Shown one piece after another: positions 61,500 through 64,000 of a stretch of 64,000 nucleotides of DNA (position 1 is the stretch's first letter; the number at the start of each line of letters is the position of its first letter). The position numbers and the translations under genes were made by a program. The DNA lies in contig NZ_JACJJL010000011.1 of assembly GCF_016899955.1 (NCBI RefSeq), positions 52,741-116,740 on the forward strand, given 5' to 3'. Source of the DNA: Marseilla massiliensis. GTDB lineage: Bacteria > Bacteroidota > Bacteroidia > Bacteroidales > Bacteroidaceae. Under the pieces are notes generated by a model. That model was not told where the DNA came from, made no database searches, and worked only from the letters and a program-made list of their open reading frames with translations.

Positions 61500-61582
61500 T
61501 AACAGTTGCATTGAATGTCTTTGAGGCCATATTTGCATGTTTGTTTCATCACATAGCCCGCCATGCTCGTTGGCAAACAAAC

Positions 61583-61648
61583 AAATCGGCCTCTAAAATA
61601 TGCCTCTATCCGACGGTTGAAAAGCAAAACGGCCTCTTTAAGACTCCG
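61583..61648 (+). repeat. 22-bp-period degenerate repeat cluster E
   Basis: ACAAATCGGCCTCT at 61581 and GCAAAACGGCCTCT at 61624 have cores 44 bases (two periods) apart, with a degraded unit (CCGACGG) between. The gap 61500-62004 has no supported gene. Confidence 0.5.
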
Positions 61649-61910
61649 GATGCCGGGCCGACACGGCCGTGATGTTTCTTTGCAATGCCTTGTCGGGTGT
61701 GCGGTTGTGTCGTCATTGGCGTGGCACGTGGTGGCCGAGAGGCCGTTTGTGAATGCGGTGTGAATATGTGGCGTCCAGATAATGATGCCTTTCAATCGCG
61801 GCTTTCACACAAAAACTAAATGGAACTTAAAGAATCACAAACAAGTAATTTATGCCAAAACATCCGTAAATGATATATCCGTTTACTCGGTTGAAAATAT
61901 TAATTTTGCA

Positions 61911-61918
61911 GCGAAAAT
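61911..61918 (+). promoter_or_regulatory. Promoter -7 box for the DUF3737 gene
   Basis: TAATTTTG matches TAnnTTTG and lies about 87 bases upstream of the start. A TTG at 61891 is closer than the usual -33 spacing. Confidence 0.5.
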
Positions 61919-62004
61919 GAATTGCCGGCCGCCTTGCCGGGCGAGTGAAGCCACTGAAGACGGGCGGCAAACTGAAAATATAAACAGATAAAACGAATTA
62001 TACA

Positions 62005-62850
62005 ATGAAGACTATCAGCAACACTGAGTTTGGCGGAGAGCGCCCGCTGTTCGCATCACACGACCTGCACATCGACAATGTGACCATCCGTGAGGGTGAG
62101 TCGGCCATAAAAGAGTGTAGCAACATCATCGCGACCAACTGCCGTTTTGAGGGCAACTACCCCTTCTGGCATGTACATGGGTTTACCATCGACCGCTGTT
62201 ACTTCGACGTCGGCGGGCGTTCGGCACTGTGGTATTCTGACCACCTGAAGATGACAAACACCAAGATAGACGCCCCGAAGATGTTTCGCGAGATGAACGA
62301 CATTGACATCGAGAACGTGGAGATGACCGATGCCGACGAGGTGTTCTGGCGGTGCAAGCGCATCAATGCCAAGAACCTGAAGCTGCAGGGCGGGACCTAT
62401 CCGTTCATGTTCAGCGAAGACATCACCATCGACGGGCTGGAGAGCGAGAGCAAGTATGTGTTCCAATACGTGAAGAACGTAGAGCTGCGCAATGCGCGCA
62501 TAACTACCAAGGATGCTTTCTGGGAGGTTGAGAACGTCACCGTCTACGACTCGGAGCTCAACGGAGAGTACCTGGGGTGGCACTCGCGCAACCTTAGGCT
62601 GGTAAACTGCCATATCACGGGCGAGCAACCGCTCTGCTATGCCCACGACCTGGTGCTCGAGAACTGCACCTTTGGCCCTGACTGCGACCGCGCTTTCGAA
62701 TACTCCACGCTTCAGGCCGACATACGCGGCTCGATAACCAACATAAAGAACCCCACGTCGGGGCGCATCGTGGCCGACGCCATAGGCTCTGTCACCATCG
62801 ACGAGAACATCAAGGCTCCGGCCGACTGCGTGATAGAGACACGGCCGTAA
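62005..62850 (+). CDS. DUF3737 beta-helix protein
   Basis: 281 residues with no signal peptide. The repeating pattern of short strands with aromatic turns (NYPFWHVHGFTIDRCYFDVG, RSALWYSDHLKMTNTKIDAP, KYVFQYVKNVELRNARITTK, EYLGWHSRNLRLVNCHITGE) is the parallel beta-helix of DUF3737. The family is widespread in Bacteroidetes and Firmicutes; its function is unknown, and a carbohydrate-related role is only a guess from the fold. Full length. It precedes the transporter gene by 61 bases. Confidence 0.88.
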   Translation: MKTISNTEFGGERPLFASHDLHIDNVTIREGESAIKECSNIIATNCRFEGNYPFWHVHGFTIDRCYFDVGGRSALWYSDHLKMTNTKIDAPKMFREMNDIDIENVEMTDADEVFWRCKRINAKNLKLQGGTYPFMFSEDITIDGLESESKYVFQYVKNVELRNARITTKDAFWEVENVTVYDSELNGEYLGWHSRNLRLVNCHITGEQPLCYAHDLVLENCTFGPDCDRAFEYSTLQADIRGSITNIKNPTSGRIVADAIGSVTIDENIKAPADCVIETRP

Positions 62851-62911
62851 GGCTGCCGCCTGTAGGCATACGCCGTGAGGTAGTTTTCTTCAACCACCCA
62901 AACCGAATCTA

Positions 62912-63832
62912 ATGAGCATTGGCAACTGCACACGGGCAGCGTCGCGCACAGCCATCATCATAGCCTATTTCCTGGTCTATGTGGTGTGGGGCTCCACCTA
63001 TTTCTTCATCGGTGTGGCCCTCGAGGGGCTGCCGCCGTTTCTTCTCGGGGCTTTCCGCTTCACGGCGGCAGGGCTCATCTTGCTTGCCGTCTGCCGCCTG
63101 CGCGGTGAGCGCGTGTGGCGCACGGGACTGGTGCGCCGCTCGGCCGTGAGCGGTTTGGTGCTGCTTTTTGTCGACATGGCCGTCATCATGCTCGCCCAGC
63201 GATATGTCAGCAGCAGTCTGGTGGCCATAGTCGCCTCGTCTACCGCGGTGTGGATAATGCTGCTCGACGTGCCGGCGTGGCGGCAAACATTCAACAATCC
63301 CGTGGCCGTGGCCGGCATACTGATGGGCTTTGGCGGCGTGGCACTGCTCTATGTCGAGCAGCTGGGCTCCGGCGGCAGTGCCGTCCACCATGAGCGTGGG
63401 GTGCTGCTGCTCGTGGCCGGGTGTGTCTCGTGGGCGCTGGGCACGCTCTACACAAAGTACCGCTCGTGCGGCACAGAGGCGGTGGGCGGCTTTGCCGGCT
63501 CGGCCTGGCAGATGCTTTCGGCCAGCGCTGCGTTCTGGGTTTGCGCGCTGCTTGGCGGCGATGCCGAGCAGACCGACCTGGGCGAGGTGCCGCGCCGCGC
63601 TTGGGCTGCATTGCTGTATCTTGTGACATGCGGGTCGATACTGGCCTATACGGCCTACGTATGGCTGCTGAAGGTGAGGCCGGCAACCGAGGTTGCAACC
63701 CACGCCTATGTCAACCCGGTGGTTGCCGTGGCCATTGGCGCGGGGGTGGGCGGCGAGCATGTCACCATGGTTCAGCTGTGCGGGCTGGCCGTGATACTGC
63801 TCAGCGTCATGCTGGTGAGCAGGCGGCGCTGA
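62912..63832 (+). CDS. EamA/DMT-family transporter
   Basis: 306 residues with ten membrane helices in two EamA repeats. The first begins AIIIAYFLVYVVWGSTYFFI and the second near LLLVAGCVSWALGTLYTKY; the C-terminal repeat contains ATHAYVNPVVAVAIGAGVGG, a good family mark. These are drug/metabolite exporters of broad or unknown substrate in the inner membrane. No dedicated promoter is obvious, so it may be read with DUF3737. Confidence 0.9.
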   Translation: MSIGNCTRAASRTAIIIAYFLVYVVWGSTYFFIGVALEGLPPFLLGAFRFTAAGLILLAVCRLRGERVWRTGLVRRSAVSGLVLLFVDMAVIMLAQRYVSSSLVAIVASSTAVWIMLLDVPAWRQTFNNPVAVAGILMGFGGVALLYVEQLGSGGSAVHHERGVLLLVAGCVSWALGTLYTKYRSCGTEAVGGFAGSAWQMLSASAAFWVCALLGGDAEQTDLGEVPRRAWAALLYLVTCGSILAYTAYVWLLKVRPATEVATHAYVNPVVAVAIGAGVGGEHVTMVQLCGLAVILLSVMLVSRRR

Positions 63833-63924
63833 CGGCTGCCTTCCCCGCGGCTGTGGCGCAGGCTTGCCGTTGGCTGTCGGTTCGGTAGTGGTTGATGTTT
63901 TTGCCAACACAAGACAAATGATGA

Positions 63925-64000
63925 TAAGTAGCTGTTCAAAATTAACCGATACAATAGACCTTGCAGGTGTCCTCTATATCTTTGCCACCATCTTGTGTGC
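63925..64000 (-). mobile_element. MITE copy 4, inverted and cut by window end
   Basis: The sequence TAAGTAGCTGTTCAAAATTA, then ACCGATACAATAGACCTTGC, equals the reverse complement of the right end of the other copies and continues as such to the window edge. This copy is therefore inserted in the opposite orientation to the other three. Confidence 0.88.

Overview
The window is chromosomal DNA of a Bacteroidales bacterium, most likely gut-type Prevotellaceae or Muribaculaceae; I cannot place the genus. Signs are TAnnTTTG promoter boxes, a tmRNA tag GENNYALAA, a tRNA without encoded CCA, three secreted giants with type IX secretion (T9SS)-type C-terminal domains, BspA-type leucine-rich repeats, and family-typical blocks such as sigma-54 activator/LptE/TPR/SecG and RlmN/DUF4837/PdxA.

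Layout. 1-5.7 kb (minus): end of a polysaccharide export locus (polymerase-like membrane protein, Wzx flippase, Wzz chain-length protein, SLBB export protein). 5.8-6.3 kb: ssrA with a terminator. 6.7-11.6 kb (plus): tatA, tatC, a membrane polyferredoxin with an internal twin-arginine signal, a Tat-lipoprotein aldo/keto reductase with ferredoxin tail, DUF1893 and an ECF S component. 11.6-13.3 kb: mostly non-coding, with repeats and a MITE. 13.3-29.2 kb (minus): three surface or secreted proteins of 2724, 1239 and 1205 aa, followed upstream by a zinc metalloprotease and a low-molecular-weight tyrosine phosphatase.

32.9-43.8 kb is a decayed prophage holding only tail, fibre and lysis genes plus an integrase beside tRNA-His. 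It has a -1 frameshift G/GT tail chaperone, an opposite-strand membrane-protein cassette flanked by direct repeats, a tape measure fused to a tail-tip protein and broken by one frameshift and two in-frame TAG codons, duplicated fibre junctions and a frameshifted spanin-like lipoprotein.

44-52 kb (minus): secG, TPR protein, lptE, sigma-54 activator; then a flippase-like membrane protein, pdxA, DUF4837 and rlmN. 52.2-58 kb: an island of small secreted or immunity-like proteins (WG repeat, two-helix membrane protein, two paralogous lipoproteins flanking a MORN/YwqK protein, DUF4240, DUF4261). 58.3-61 kb (minus): CsgG / beta-rich lipoprotein / DUF4810 / GNA1162-like operon, with a degraded second GNA1162 copy. 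62-63.8 kb (plus): DUF3737 and an EamA transporter.

Two repeat families run through the non-coding gaps: a 200-bp MITE with terminal inverted repeats (three complete copies and one cut by the window end), and clusters of degenerate units with an almost exact 22-bp period. Neither is explained by the genes around them.
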